From: an uncultured Spirochaetota bacterium
GTDB taxonomy: Bacteria; Spirochaetota; Spirochaetia; Treponematales; Rectinemataceae
Direction of reading: 5' to 3'
Length of the DNA: 64,000 bases
NCBI GenBank assembly: GCA_903821875.1
Contig: CAIJMU010000126.1
Span: 1 to 64,000 of the forward strand
Shown here piece by piece: positions 23,439 through 33,184 of the stretch; within the stretch, counting starts at the first letter, position 1, and every line of letters begins with the position of its first letter. The notes below the pieces were generated by a model that was not told the origin of the DNA, did no database searches, and worked only from the letters and a program-made list of their open reading frames with translations. Made by a program: the position numbers and the translations under genes.

Positions 23439-24593
23439 ATGGCATCTTCGATAGCGCCCGAACGCGGGCTTGGAAAGGGACCAGGCGTTCCTGACGGCAT
23501 CCTGGCCTCAGGAATATTCCTCCTCGCAGGGGTGGGATTTGCCACGCTCTGGTCCGCCTCTTCCGGCTACGCCATCTCCCTCGGAAAACCCTCATGGTAC
23601 TTTGCACTACGCCAGCTCCAGTATTTCGCGCCAGCCCTGGTCCTGTTCGTGCTGGCTACCGTCATGCCCATCGAGGCGCTCCGGACCAACATCTTCCCGA
23701 TCACGGTCGCAGGCCTGGTGATCCTCCTCCTGCCCTTCGTGCCTGGCCTCGGCCAGGAACGGAACGGAGCGACCCGCTGGATCAGCCTCGGATTCACCAC
23801 CATCCAGCCCTCCGAATTCTGGAAGCCGGTCTCGGTCATCTATCTCGCCCATGTGCTTGACCGCAGGAATGCACGGGAGACCGAGAACAAGGCATCGCTG
23901 GTCCTGCCCTTCGCCCTCGTGGCCTCCGGTGCCGGAATCATCTACATCCAGAATGATTTCTCGACTGCCTTCATAGCCCTCGTCGTAGCCGCGGCGGTCT
24001 TCTGGTTCGCCGGTGCCCCGCTTTCCGCCTTCCTGGGTTTCGGCGCCGCGGGGCTGTCGCTCGGAGCCCTCATAGTACTGACAAGTGATTTCAGGCTCAG
24101 GCGGATCCTGGCCTTCCTCTTCCCCGAGTACGAGCCGCATGGGCAGAGCTACCAGATCCTCGGCTCGCTCCGTGCCATCCGGGAGGGGGGCTTTTTCGGC
24201 AAGGGCCTTGGCCTCGGCACCCTCAAGGTGGGGAGCATCCCCGCAGTGCAGTCGGACTTCATCTTCGCCTCCTGGGCCGAGGAATCCGGCTTCATCGGGA
24301 TCCTGGCCTTCTTCGCGCTCTGGGCCCTTGTGGCTGGCCGCGCCTTCATGAACTCCTTCCTCGAAGGCGATGGCTTCCGGTCCTTCCTGGGCTTCGGCCT
24401 CGCCTTCCTCCTCGCCTTCCAGGTCCTCATAAATACCGCGGTCGCCGCGGGGGTCGTACCAGCGACGGGCATAGCCCTGCCCTTCTTTTCCGCTGGTGGC
24501 TCGTCACTCATCGGCAGCTCGGTTACAGCCGGATTGCTCGTCAATCTCGGAATGAAACCGCGCAGCGCCGCAAGGGAGGAAGCCCATGGCTGA
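23439..24593 (+). CDS. ftsW: Peptidoglycan polymerase FtsW (SEDS family)
   Basis: 384 residues with about ten membrane segments. SEDS motifs are visible: NGATRWISLGFTTIQPSEFWK near the middle (the Arg-Trp-Ile region and QPSE), YQILGSLRAIREGGFFGKGLGLG, and IPAVQSDFIFASWAEESGFIG with the conserved Asp/Glu. C-terminal FSAGGSSLIG is typical. It polymerises septal glycan strands with a class B penicillin-binding protein; no such gene (ftsI) lies in this cluster. FtsW rather than RodA is chosen from its place after mraY. Confidence 0.93.
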   Translation: MASSIAPERGLGKGPGVPDGILASGIFLLAGVGFATLWSASSGYAISLGKPSWYFALRQLQYFAPALVLFVLATVMPIEALRTNIFPITVAGLVILLLPFVPGLGQERNGATRWISLGFTTIQPSEFWKPVSVIYLAHVLDRRNARETENKASLVLPFALVASGAGIIYIQNDFSTAFIALVVAAAVFWFAGAPLSAFLGFGAAGLSLGALIVLTSDFRLRRILAFLFPEYEPHGQSYQILGSLRAIREGGFFGKGLGLGTLKVGSIPAVQSDFIFASWAEESGFIGILAFFALWALVAGRAFMNSFLEGDGFRSFLGFGLAFLLAFQVLINTAVAAGVVPATGIALPFFSAGGSSLIGSSVTAGLLVNLGMKPRSAAREEAHG

Positions 24594-25671
24594 TCAGCTT
24601 GTGAAGGCCTCTGAATACCTGCCCTTCCGCGTGATCGAAGCGGAGACCACCCACGCTCCCGAAGAGGGGGCTGAAGCCCGGTCAGGAGACTGGCCGGCGC
24701 CTCCGGGGCCGAGGGTCCGTTCCGCGAGGAAGCAGAAGGATCCTGCAAAGGACGAGGATGGATCCGGGGAGGCAGGGCTCCGTACCGCGAAGCTCCGGCC
24801 AGGGACCGCGCCCAAGGGCGCGCCCAAGGGGGAGGCAGGCAAGCCAACTTGCGCTGCCGCAGGAAGCGGGGCCGCTGGACAGGGCTCCCCCAAAAAGAAC
24901 CAGTTACGACCTCGTACCCTTGTCATCGCCGCTGCTGCCGTCCTGCTGCTCTCCACCCTGTGCTATTTCCTCATCCCGCCCTCGCTCCGCCTCAAGGCGG
25001 TGGAGGTGCGTGGCAATGCGACCCTCGACCCGAAGGACGTGGTTGCCGCAGCGGCGCTCACCCCCGGCTGTCCCCTCCTGTCGGTGGACACAGACAGGGT
25101 GCGCCAGACCCTCGAAGCCTGGGCCCCCGTGGAGAAGGCGGAGGTCACTGTCGTTCTCCCCGACCGGATAAGGCTCTCGATCCTCGAGCGCAGGCCTGTT
25201 GCCTGGGCCCTGACCACGATCGGCGGCAAGAGTGTCACCGTCGCCATAGACCGTGAAGGCGTTGCCTTCACCGTGGCGTACCGGGGCTCTGAGGGTGCAG
25301 GCTTCAGGGACCTCCCTGTGCTGTCGGGAATCAGGTTCGAGAACTGGAAGGCAGGACAACGGCTGCCTTCCTTCCTCCTTCCGTCGCTCCGATCGATCGT
25401 CTCGGTGATGGAAGGCGATGCGACCCTCCTGTCGCTGTTCTCGGAGATCCGGGTCGAACGATCCTCCTGGGGTGAGGTCGAACTCGTGCTTTTCCCCCTC
25501 CACCACGCAGCTCCCGTGCGCATGGGAGCGACCCTCGACACTGCCTCGCTCAGGTCGGTGATCCTCGTACTCGACGCCCTTTCGAAGGGCGGCCTTGACG
25601 GCAGCATCAGCGAAATAGATTTCAGGACCGGGAACATCGTCTTCCGGACCAAGGGGGGCCATCCTGGCTGA
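24586..25671 (+). CDS. ftsQ: FtsQ/DivIB division protein
   Basis: 361 residues. A long, basic, proline-rich cytoplasmic tail (about 105 residues) precedes one membrane segment (about 107-127: TLVIAAAAVLLLSTLCYFLI). Then come a POTRA domain (LRLKAVEVRGNATLDPKDV) and a beta domain (LPDRIRLSILERRPVAWAL), as in FtsQ and DivIB. It links FtsL/FtsB to the rest of the divisome in the periplasm. It overlaps ftsW by eight bases and precedes ftsA by four. The cytoplasmic tail is longer than in most relatives. Confidence 0.88.
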   Translation: MADQLVKASEYLPFRVIEAETTHAPEEGAEARSGDWPAPPGPRVRSARKQKDPAKDEDGSGEAGLRTAKLRPGTAPKGAPKGEAGKPTCAAAGSGAAGQGSPKKNQLRPRTLVIAAAAVLLLSTLCYFLIPPSLRLKAVEVRGNATLDPKDVVAAAALTPGCPLLSVDTDRVRQTLEAWAPVEKAEVTVVLPDRIRLSILERRPVAWALTTIGGKSVTVAIDREGVAFTVAYRGSEGAGFRDLPVLSGIRFENWKAGQRLPSFLLPSLRSIVSVMEGDATLLSLFSEIRVERSSWGEVELVLFPLHHAAPVRMGATLDTASLRSVILVLDALSKGGLDGSISEIDFRTGNIVFRTKGGHPG

Positions 25672-25675
25672 CAAC

Positions 25676-26941
25676 ATGATCGTCGGGCTCGATGTCGGGA
25701 CCTCGCGGACACGGGCCGTCGTCGGCGAATGGAACGAGAAGGGCGTAGTCGAGATCATCGGCGTGGGCAGCGCGCCCTCCACGGGTCTGAGGCGGGGAGT
25801 GGTCGTCAACATCGAGGCGACCCTTGCCTCGATAGCAGACGCGGTGGAGGCGGCCGAGCTCATGTCCGGCCGCGAGATCAAGGACTGCTTTGTCGGCGTC
25901 GCAGGCGCCAACATCGAAGGAATCAATTCAAGGGGAGTTGTCGCCGTTTCGGGGCGCAACCGCGAGATCACGCATGAGGACATCGCGCGGGTCATCGAAG
26001 CCGCGCGGGCTGTGGTGATCCCGATGGACCGGGAGGTCCTGCACGTCGTTCCGCAGACCTTCATCGTCGACGACCAGAAGGGGGTGAGGAACCCCCTCGA
26101 CATGATCGGCGTACGCCTCGAGGCAGAGGTCCACATAATTACCGGCTCGGTTACTACCGCACAGAATCTTGTCAAGTGCGTGCACCGCGCAGGCTTCCAG
26201 GTGGAGCGCCTTGTGCTCCAGAGCCTCGCGGCTTCGCGGTCCGTCCTCAATCCAGAGGAGAAGGAACTCGGCTGCCTCCTGATCGATCTCGGTGCAGGGA
26301 CCACCGACCTTTTGGTCTACGCGGAGGGTGCTCCCTATTTCACGAGCGTAGTACCCGCGGGCGGGGCCCAGGTAACAAACGACCTCGCCATCATGATGTC
26401 CATACCGATGGACCTTGCCGAAAAGGTAAAGCGCGACTACGCCTCATGCTGGATGCTCGCCCTGGACGCGGATGACCGCTTTGTCCTGCCGGGCATCGGA
26501 AGCAGGCCTCCCGAGGAGGTGCAGCGCCGGAAGGTGGCCTCCATCGTCCAGCCTCGCATGGAGGAGATCTTCGCGCTCGCCAGGGAGAGGCTCGACAAGA
26601 TGGGTCACCTCAGGCACGTCGGTGGCGGCATAGTCCTGACCGGCGGGGGTGCCCTCATGCAGGGTGCGCCGGAGCTCGCACACGCGATCTTCGACCTTCC
26701 AGTCCGTGTCGGCTATCCGAGGTCGGTGGGCGGGCTGGTGGAGGAATTCCGGAGCCCCATATGGGCGACCGGCGTCGGCCTCGTCCTCCTGGGCTCGGAA
26801 TCCGCGACTGCCGAGCCAAGGCGGGGCGAGATGCGGGGCCAGCAGGCGGTAAAGGCGCAGGCAGGCGAGAGGATCGAACGGAAGCCGAAGGGACAGGCCA
26901 TCGGCCGGATAATCTCGTGGCTCAAGGAAGGTTTCTTTTAA
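25676..26941 (+). CDS. ftsA: Cell division protein FtsA
   Basis: 421 residues of the actin-like FtsA family: phosphate-1 loop GLDVGTSRTRAVVGE, the 1C subdomain with REITHEDIARVIEAAR, phosphate-2 LIDLGAGTTDLLVYAEG, adenosine segment GGGIVLTGGGALMQG, and a C-terminal amphipathic helix (RIISWLKEGFF) that attaches to the membrane. It tethers FtsZ filaments to the inner membrane. The ATG lacks a strong ribosome-binding site and probably relies on coupling to ftsQ. Confidence 0.97.
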   Translation: MIVGLDVGTSRTRAVVGEWNEKGVVEIIGVGSAPSTGLRRGVVVNIEATLASIADAVEAAELMSGREIKDCFVGVAGANIEGINSRGVVAVSGRNREITHEDIARVIEAARAVVIPMDREVLHVVPQTFIVDDQKGVRNPLDMIGVRLEAEVHIITGSVTTAQNLVKCVHRAGFQVERLVLQSLAASRSVLNPEEKELGCLLIDLGAGTTDLLVYAEGAPYFTSVVPAGGAQVTNDLAIMMSIPMDLAEKVKRDYASCWMLALDADDRFVLPGIGSRPPEEVQRRKVASIVQPRMEEIFALARERLDKMGHLRHVGGGIVLTGGGALMQGAPELAHAIFDLPVRVGYPRSVGGLVEEFRSPIWATGVGLVLLGSESATAEPRRGEMRGQQAVKAQAGERIERKPKGQAIGRIISWLKEGFF

Positions 26942-27086
26942 TTAGGTTTTTATATTCATAAATAGTTCTTTTATGGATTGTTGTTGCCGGAACGGAGCGG
27001 GGACGGTTGGGGAATCGTACCGGCGGCCGTGCATTTAATGGAAGGGGGCCCGTGGGTGGCTTCCTGATTCGTTGGGGAGGGGACAC
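26942..27086 (+). promoter_or_regulatory. ftsA-ftsZ gap with possible internal promoter
   Basis: The first 40 bases are strikingly AT-rich for this genome (26939-26975), with TTTATA and TATGGA at 17-base spacing as a weak promoter candidate. A GC-rich leader follows with GGAGGGG just before the ftsZ ATG. This is the only sizeable gap within the division genes, so ftsZ may have extra transcription of its own. Confidence 0.35.
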
Positions 27087-28361
27087 ATGATATTGGAAAT
27101 CGTGGAGAATCGGCAGGAATCGGCGAGTCCGACTACCATCAAGGTGATCGGAGCGGGAGGCGGTGGCTCGAATGCCGTCAACAGGATGATCCAGGCCGGA
27201 CTGAAGAACGTCGAGTTCATCGTGGCGAACACGGACCTTCAGGCCCTCGCGCTCTCGCAGGCGCCGACAAGGCTCGGACTCGGGACCAAGGTCACTCATG
27301 GGCTCGGCGCGGGCGGCAAGCCCGAGGTCGGCGAGAAGGCGGCGCTCGAGGACCGCGAAGCCATCGCGCAGGCCCTGAAGGGGGCCGACATGGTCTTCGT
27401 CACTGCCGGAATGGGCGGTGGCACGGGCACGGGCTCCGCCCCGGTCATAGCGCAGATCGCGCGGGACCTCGGCGCCCTCACGGTAGCAGTGGTAACCAAG
27501 CCCTTTTCCTTCGAAGGTCCGGCCAAGGCGCGCCTGGCGGAAGAAGGGATCGAGAAACTCAGGCAGTGCGTCGATACCCTCATCACGATCCCCAACCAGC
27601 ACCTTCTGAAGGTAGTGGACAGGCGGACTCCCATCCGCGATGCCTTCCTCATCGCGGATGACGTGCTCAGGCAGGGCGTCCAGGGCATCTCCGACCTGAT
27701 CACCCTCCCGGGCGAGATCAACATCGACTTCGCTGACGTACGGACAGTGATGCAGGGGCAGGGAGATGCCATCATGGGCATCGGCCGCGCCTCGGGCGAC
27801 AACCGTGCCGTCGAGGCTGCTTCCAAGGCCCTCAACAACCCCCTCCTCGAGGACGCCCGCATCGAAGGCGCCCGGAACATCCTCATAAACGTGACTGCCG
27901 GAGAGGACTTTGCCCTCACCGAGTTCGAGGAGATCCTCAGCCTGATCACGGAAACCGCCGACCGCGAATTCTTCCAGAAACCCGGCCTCATCATCGACCC
28001 CTCGATGGGCGACGAGGTCCGCGTCACGGTCGTGGCCACAGGCTTCAACCGCGCCGTGGGCAACGTGCCCCAGGGCAAGGAAAAGGAAACCAAGCGCGGT
28101 TTCGAGGACTACCTGTCCTCGGATGAGTGGAAACGCATTACCGAGACTCCTTCCCCGCGTGGCAAGTCCTACAGCCTCGGTAGACCCGACGACGAGGACG
28201 AGCTCGAGATCCCCACCGTCCTCCGGGACCGCAGGGGTGCCGGAATGAATGCCCAGGGGGCGAACAGCTCCGGAGGGAACAGCGCCGGGACCTACCCTGC
28301 TGGAAGCTATGCAGTCGGGGTCCACCCTGCTGCTGCCCGGCCCTCCGGCGATCGGAACTGA
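27087..28361 (+). CDS. ftsZ: Cell division protein FtsZ
   Basis: 424 residues from the ATG at 27087 (GGAGGGGAC just upstream; the TTG at 27072 is not preferred). The GTPase core is complete: [20 protein letters not shown], the tubulin signature [13 protein letters not shown] and the T7 loop [11 protein letters not shown]. The usual FtsA-binding tail [15 protein letters not shown] is followed by about 40 extra residues rich in Gly, Ala, Ser and Pro. FtsZ normally ends right after that tail, so the extension is unusual. It polymerises into the division ring. Confidence 0.97.
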   Translation: MILEIVENRQESASPTTIKVIGAGGGGSNAVNRMIQAGLKNVEFIVANTDLQALALSQAPTRLGLGTKVTHGLGAGGKPEVGEKAALEDREAIAQALKGADMVFVTAGMGGGTGTGSAPVIAQIARDLGALTVAVVTKPFSFEGPAKARLAEEGIEKLRQCVDTLITIPNQHLLKVVDRRTPIRDAFLIADDVLRQGVQGISDLITLPGEINIDFADVRTVMQGQGDAIMGIGRASGDNRAVEAASKALNNPLLEDARIEGARNILINVTAGEDFALTEFEEILSLITETADREFFQKPGLIIDPSMGDEVRVTVVATGFNRAVGNVPQGKEKETKRGFEDYLSSDEWKRITETPSPRGKSYSLGRPDDEDELEIPTVLRDRRGAGMNAQGANSSGGNSAGTYPAGSYAVGVHPAAARPSGDRN

Positions 28362-28408
28362 TCCTGCAAACCCGTGCAGCCCCGAAGAAGGCGGAGGGCC
28401 GTGTCGCG

Positions 28409-29386
28409 ATGTCGAAGGCCCCGATGGGTCCGGCGGCGACCCGGGCCGAGCCCGACCTTCTTTCATGCTACCGCGTGCATCTCGTCGCGGCCCGCCGGAG
28501 GTCTCCCCTGACCGTGGAGGTCTACCTCCGCGAGGCGGGCTTCCTCCTGGCCTGGCTTGCTTCCCGTGGCCTCGAACCGGTCACGGTCCGGAGCGACGAA
28601 GTGCTTGCCTTCCTCGTGGCGAGGCAGGCAGGACTGGCGGGGCGACCGAGGGAAGCTGCAGGCAATTACGAAGACTCTGTCCCCGAGGCCGCCCAGCTTA
28701 CCCGGAAGACCATGGCGCGGGTTGTGTCGAGCGTGCATGCATTCTTCAAATACCTCCGGCTCGAGGAGCGGAGGCCCGACGACCCCTCGGCCCTCATCGA
28801 GACGCCCCGGCAGGAGCGAAACCTGCCCTCGGTCCTCGCCCCCGGCGAGGTGGACCGCTTCCTCGGCTCGATGGACGGCGAGGATCCCAGGAGCCTGCGC
28901 GACCGTGCCCTCTTTGAACTCATCTACTCCTGCGGGCTCCGGATCTCCGAGGCCTCCTCGCTCTGCTTCGACCAGGTCTACCTCGACGAGCGCGTCATCA
29001 GGGTGCGCGGAAAACGAAAGAAGGAAAGGCTCGTTCCCTTTGGACAGGAAGCGGCTGCACGGCTGTCGGACTACCTTGCGCGGGGAAGGCCCTGGCTTGC
29101 GAAGTCGGGCCGGAGCGAGCGCGTCTTTCTGAGCCAGGGTGGGCGGGGAATCTCCCGGAAGGGCATCTGGAAGCGCTTTGACCTCGTGCGGAAGACTGCA
29201 GGCGTCGATGCCAAGGTCCACACCTTCAGGCACTCCTTTGCCACCCACCTCCTGGCAGGGGGCGCGGACCTCCGGACCGTGCAGGAACTCCTGGGGCATT
29301 CCGATATCTCCACGACCCAGATCTACACCCACATAGAGCCCGAGGCCCTCGGTGAATACCATGACCAGTACTTCCCGCGTCGCTAG
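28409..29386 (+). CDS. Tyrosine recombinase, XerC/XerD type (first copy)
   Basis: 325 residues: an N-terminal SAM-like core-binding domain (SPLTVEVYLREAGFLLAWL) with a short insert, and a catalytic domain with Arg (CGLRISEAS), Lys (RGKRKKERLVPFG), HxxR ([12 protein letters not shown]), His ([15 protein letters not shown]) and the Tyr nucleophile in IYTH. All catalytic residues are present. Family role: resolves chromosome dimers at dif sites. A second Xer-type gene lies at 30565-31518, so the two may form the heterodimer. Which is XerC and which XerD is not decided. Confidence 0.9.
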   Translation: MSKAPMGPAATRAEPDLLSCYRVHLVAARRRSPLTVEVYLREAGFLLAWLASRGLEPVTVRSDEVLAFLVARQAGLAGRPREAAGNYEDSVPEAAQLTRKTMARVVSSVHAFFKYLRLEERRPDDPSALIETPRQERNLPSVLAPGEVDRFLGSMDGEDPRSLRDRALFELIYSCGLRISEASSLCFDQVYLDERVIRVRGKRKKERLVPFGQEAAARLSDYLARGRPWLAKSGRSERVFLSQGGRGISRKGIWKRFDLVRKTAGVDAKVHTFRHSFATHLLAGGADLRTVQELLGHSDISTTQIYTHIEPEALGEYHDQYFPRR

Positions 29387-29449
29387 GGTGTTTTACCGCC
29401 GAATTCCCGGTCCGCACGCAAGCGGAGGGGGGAGGCGCGGGCGTAGGTA

Positions 29450-29470
29450 TCCACGGGGGAAAACCGTGGA
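29450..29470 (+). promoter_or_regulatory. Hairpin covering the dprA start
   Basis: TCCACGG (29450-29456) and CCGTGGA (29464-29470) pair around GGGAAAA. The likely GGGGGA ribosome-binding site (29455-29460) and the GTG start (29466-29468) fall inside this structure, so it could limit dprA translation. Confidence 0.5.
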
Positions 29471-30572
29471 CACGAGGACCGGGATCACGCTTGTGACGAG
29501 GCTGGCCATCCAGCGACTGACCTTTCTCAGGGCTGCTGAAAAGCGGAGACTCGCAGCAGCGCTTTCTGGAGGCGTCGATTTTGCCTCGCTGGGCTTTTCC
29601 GGGCTCGAACTGATTGCCGGACGGCTCCTCCGGACGCGCAGCTGGAATCCCGCTGCGGTCCTCGAGGCTGCACGGCATGACGAGGAACTCCTCGCATCGA
29701 GGGACATACGCCTGGTCCTCGAGGAGGATCCGGAGTATCCGCCCTTGCTCCGCGAGATCCACGATCCTCCCTGGGCGCTCTTCATGCGTGGTGCCCGCCT
29801 CGATCATGCCATGCCCGCCATCGCAATAGTCGGTACGAGATCGGCGACAGGCCTCGGAGAGGGTGTCGCCCGCGACTTCGCCTCACGCTCCTCGCTGGCA
29901 GGGCTTCCCGTGGTTTCGGGACTCGCCCGCGGCATCGACGCCGCAGCCCACCGTGGAGCCCTCGCCGCGAAAAGACGCAATCCCGGCGCGGCTCCGACCA
30001 TTGCAGTCCTCCCCGTCGGCATCGACTCGGTCTATCCGCCCTCGAACCGCGGACTCGCTGGAGCCATCCTCGAGTCGGGGGGCTGCCTCGTCTCCGAGTA
30101 CCCACCAGGCGATACTGCACTTACCTTCAGGTTCCCCGAGAGGAACAGGGTGATCGCCGGCATTGCCCGTGGCACCCTCGTCGTCGAAGCTCCTGCCGGT
30201 TCCGGGGCCCTCATCACTTCAGCCCATGCCCTCGATGCCGGAAGGGACGTCTTCGTGGCCCGCGCCCTCCTTGGTGGGCCGATGAATGCGGGAGCCGATC
30301 GGCTGGCGACAGAAGGGGCCCTGGCCCTCGGTGAGGCCGGCGAGCTTCTGGCTGACTGGGGACTTGGCTCCCCCGCGGCCGAAAGCCCAGGGTCAAGGGA
30401 TGAGGGATTTGCTTCAAGGCGCTTTGCCGAGGACGATTTCCTGGCCGCCGCCCTCCGATCCGAACTCGGACTCGACCTTGCAACTCGGACCATGAGTATC
30501 GATACCCCTCCTTTAGCGACGGCAGACGAAATGGACGGCCCTGGCCGGTCCGGGGGAGCCCTCCGTGGATAA
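29466..30572 (+). CDS. dprA: DNA-processing protein DprA (Smf)
   Basis: 368 residues from the GTG at 29466. The open frame upstream is just a read-through of the recombinase gene. The Rossmann core shows IVGTRSATGLGEGVARDFA, VVSGLARGIDAAAHRGAL, VLPVGIDSVYPPSNRGLA, SEYPPGD, RFPERNRVIAGIARGTLVVEA-type segments, then SGALITSAHALDAGRDVFV. DprA loads RecA on incoming single-stranded DNA. The C-terminal tail (about 70 residues) is low in conservation. It sits between two tyrosine recombinase genes and overlaps the second. Confidence 0.93.
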   Translation: MDTRTGITLVTRLAIQRLTFLRAAEKRRLAAALSGGVDFASLGFSGLELIAGRLLRTRSWNPAAVLEAARHDEELLASRDIRLVLEEDPEYPPLLREIHDPPWALFMRGARLDHAMPAIAIVGTRSATGLGEGVARDFASRSSLAGLPVVSGLARGIDAAAHRGALAAKRRNPGAAPTIAVLPVGIDSVYPPSNRGLAGAILESGGCLVSEYPPGDTALTFRFPERNRVIAGIARGTLVVEAPAGSGALITSAHALDAGRDVFVARALLGGPMNAGADRLATEGALALGEAGELLADWGLGSPAAESPGSRDEGFASRRFAEDDFLAAALRSELGLDLATRTMSIDTPPLATADEMDGPGRSGGALRG

Positions 30573-31518
30573 GAGGATCGAGGACTGGCTCGCCTATCTT
30601 GGCGCCGTGCGGGGGCTCTCGGTGCGCACCGTGCGTTCGTACCGCGAGGATCTCCTCCGTTTCGAGGCCCACCTCGAAGCCGGAGGTGTCCTGGGTCAGG
30701 CTGAAGGCGTCGACGCGGCTGTCCCCCGCGACATCAGGGCTTTTTCCGCAGCCCTGGTGACAGAGGGCCTGGCTCCCTCGAGTGTCAACCGCGCGCTGTC
30801 GGCCATCAGGGGCTTCTACCGTCATCGCGTCAGGCACGGCGGACTCCTGGCCGATCCCTCGGGCGAGGTCGAGGGCCTGCCCCTCCCCGACACGCTTCCG
30901 CGTTTCCTCCTCGAGAACGAGATGGCAGAACTCATCGCACTCGCCGACGGGGACGACTACAGGGCGACCCGCGACCGCGCCCTCCTCGAGGTCCTCTATT
31001 CGACCGGCTGCCGCGTCGCCGAGATCGCCGACCTCGATCCAGCAAAGCTTGATCTCATAACTGGTACGATCAAGGTAAAGGGCAAGGGCGCCAAGGAACG
31101 TGTCGTCTTCCTCGCCGGTCCCGCAAGGAAGGCGGTCTCGATCTATCTGCCCCATCGCCAGGCCCTCCTCCAGTCGAAGACCGAAGGGAGCCAGGGCAGG
31201 ACTGCCCCCGCGAACCGGCTCTTCCTGAGCGTGAAGGGCAGGCCCCTGTCCAGGCGCGGCATCGAGTACGTCGTCGAGGTCTACGCGCAGCGGCTTGCCG
31301 CCAGGCGTGGCATAGCCAAGCATATTTCACCCCACGCCTTCAGGCACAGTTTCGCGACCCACCTCGTCGGCAACGGCGCGGACATCAGGGCAGTACAGGA
31401 ACTTCTCGGCCACGCGTCGATCTCTACGACGCAGATCTATACGCATGTCGACATGGAGCGCCTGAAACGGGTCTACGACCAGGCGCACCCACACGGAAGC
31501 GGAGGAAGGAACAAATGA
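30565..31518 (+). CDS. Tyrosine recombinase, XerC/XerD type (second copy)
   Basis: 317 residues from the GTG at 30565, overlapping dprA. The core-binding domain ([26 protein letters not shown]) is followed by the catalytic set: Arg ([12 protein letters not shown]), Lys ([12 protein letters not shown]), [30 protein letters not shown]. It carries an insert of about ten residues ([17 protein letters not shown]). Its place before hslV matches the xer-hslV-hslU order seen in Firmicutes (codV). It likely partners with the recombinase at 28409. Confidence 0.9.
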   Translation: MDKRIEDWLAYLGAVRGLSVRTVRSYREDLLRFEAHLEAGGVLGQAEGVDAAVPRDIRAFSAALVTEGLAPSSVNRALSAIRGFYRHRVRHGGLLADPSGEVEGLPLPDTLPRFLLENEMAELIALADGDDYRATRDRALLEVLYSTGCRVAEIADLDPAKLDLITGTIKVKGKGAKERVVFLAGPARKAVSIYLPHRQALLQSKTEGSQGRTAPANRLFLSVKGRPLSRRGIEYVVEVYAQRLAARRGIAKHISPHAFRHSFATHLVGNGADIRAVQELLGHASISTTQIYTHVDMERLKRVYDQAHPHGSGGRNK

Positions 31519-32048
31519 GGATACGATCAACGACGGTTCTCGTAGTCCGGCGCAAGGGCAAGGTTGCCATGGCGGGCGATGGCCAGGTAACGATGGGTCA
31601 GACGGTCATGAAGAACAACGCGAGGAAGGTGCGCACGATCAGGAACAACACCGTCCTTGTCGGCTTCGCCGGCGCCACGGCTGATGCCTTCACCCTCTTC
31701 GACCACTTTGAGGGCAAGCTCGACGAGATGCAAGGCGACCTTACGCGCGCAGCGGTGGAGATGGCCAAGGACTGGCGCACGGACAAGATGCTGCGCAAGC
31801 TCGAGGCGCTCCTCCTCGTCGCCGACAAGTCCAAGACCCTCCTTCTTTCGGGAACGGGCGACGTCATCGAACCGGCCGAGGACGCCATCGCGATCGGCTC
31901 GGGGGGGCCCTACGCCTACGCCGCTGCCCTTGCCTACCTCGATGGAACCGACCTCGGAGCCACCGATATCGCCAAGCGGAGCCTCGGCATCGCATCCGGC
32001 ATCTGCATCTACACCAACGACCGCATCATGGTGGAGGAGATAGGATGA
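31515..32048 (+). CDS. hslV: HslV protease subunit
   Basis: 177 residues of the proteasome-beta-like HslV family: [24 protein letters not shown] near the start, [20 protein letters not shown], and [14 protein letters not shown]. The catalytic Thr is Thr6 or Thr7, so a short MRIRS leader must be removed first. It forms the peptidase core that HslU feeds. The stop overlaps hslU. Because hslU is interrupted, HslV may lack its ATPase in this strain. Confidence 0.96.
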   Translation: MRIRSTTVLVVRRKGKVAMAGDGQVTMGQTVMKNNARKVRTIRNNTVLVGFAGATADAFTLFDHFEGKLDEMQGDLTRAAVEMAKDWRTDKMLRKLEALLLVADKSKTLLLSGTGDVIEPAEDAIAIGSGGPYAYAAALAYLDGTDLGATDIAKRSLGIASGICIYTNDRIMVEEIG

Positions 32049-33166
32049 GCGACGATTTTGACACGATGACTCCGAAGCATATCGTCCAGGAGCTCGATCG
32101 CTACATCGTCGGCCAGGACAAGGCCAAGCGCTCCGTCGCGATCGCCCTCCGCAACAGGATGCGGAGGCAGCGCTTGCCCAAGGAGATCCGGGACGAGGTC
32201 TCGCCGAAGAACATCCTCATGATCGGGCCGACCGGCGTGGGCAAGACCGAGATCGCCAGGCGGCTCGCCAAGCTCTGCGGCGCGCCCTTCATCAAGGTGG
32301 AAGCCACCAAATACACGGAGGTCGGCTACGTCGGCCGCGATGTGGAGTCGATGGTCCGCGACCTCCTGGCCTCGGGCATCCAGTCTGTCAAGGCTGAGCT
32401 CCAGCTCGGCGTCAAGGAAGAAGCTGCGCGCCGCGCCGAGGAGCGGGTGCTTGACCTCCTCCTTCCGGGGGTCGGTACGACGGAAACCCCACCGCCACAG
32501 GCTCCGGAGGGCTTTTCCATCGCCGCCCCGGCTCCCGCGCCGACGAACGAGACCCGCGAGAAATTCAGGGCCATGCTCCGTGCGGGCAAGCTCGATTCGC
32601 GCGAAGTGGAGGTGGCTGTCCAGGCCGGGCGCAATCCAGCCATCGAGATCTTCTCCGGCAACCAGATGGAGGAGATGGAGGTGGCCCTTGGAGGCCTCGC
32701 GAACATCTTCGGTGGAAAGAAAAAGAAGCGCAGTGTCACGGTCAAGGAAGCCCTCATCATCATGGCGGCGGAGGAGCTCGACAAGCTCGTCGACCACGAC
32801 AAGGCTGTCGGCATCGCCCGCGAGCGCGTCCAGGAATCGGGCATCATTTTCATAGACGAGATCGACAAGATCGCCAATCGCGAGGGAAGGGGCGGTTCCG
32901 GTACGGACGTTTCCCGCGAGGGAGTGCAGCGCGACATCCTGCCCATCGTCGAGGGCTCGACGGTCAATACGAAATGGGGTCCCGTCGATACCACGCACAT
33001 CCTCTTCATCGCTGCTGGTGCCTTCAACGTGTCGAAGCCCCAGGACCTCATCCCGGAACTCCAGGGGCGTTTTCCCATCCGCGTGGAACTCGAAGCCCTC
33101 AGCGTCGGTGACTTCGTCAGGATACTGACGGAGCCGAAGAACGCGCTGACTGTCCAGTATACCTAG
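32045..33166 (+). CDS. hslU: HslU ATPase, cut short by an in-frame TAG
   Basis: 373 residues ending at TAG 33164-33166. Present: Walker [10 protein letters not shown] (61-69), pore loop [10 protein letters not shown], the intermediate domain (about 110-230), Walker [12 protein letters not shown] and sensor-1 region. The same frame continues after the TAG for 86 codons with a perfect match to the rest of HslU. Family HslU proteins read QYxALLxTEG here, so the TAG replaces one residue (a Lys AAG or similar codon would fit). Without the C-terminal domain the protein lacks the sensor-2 arginine and the HslV-activating tail. It may be a recent nonsense mutation, an assembly error or read-through. 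Confidence 0.9.
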   Translation: MSDDFDTMTPKHIVQELDRYIVGQDKAKRSVAIALRNRMRRQRLPKEIRDEVSPKNILMIGPTGVGKTEIARRLAKLCGAPFIKVEATKYTEVGYVGRDVESMVRDLLASGIQSVKAELQLGVKEEAARRAEERVLDLLLPGVGTTETPPPQAPEGFSIAAPAPAPTNETREKFRAMLRAGKLDSREVEVAVQAGRNPAIEIFSGNQMEEMEVALGGLANIFGGKKKKRSVTVKEALIIMAAEELDKLVDHDKAVGIARERVQESGIIFIDEIDKIANREGRGGSGTDVSREGVQRDILPIVEGSTVNTKWGPVDTTHILFIAAGAFNVSKPQDLIPELQGRFPIRVELEALSVGDFVRILTEPKNALTVQYT

Positions 33167-33184
33167 CTTCTGGGTACGGAGGAG

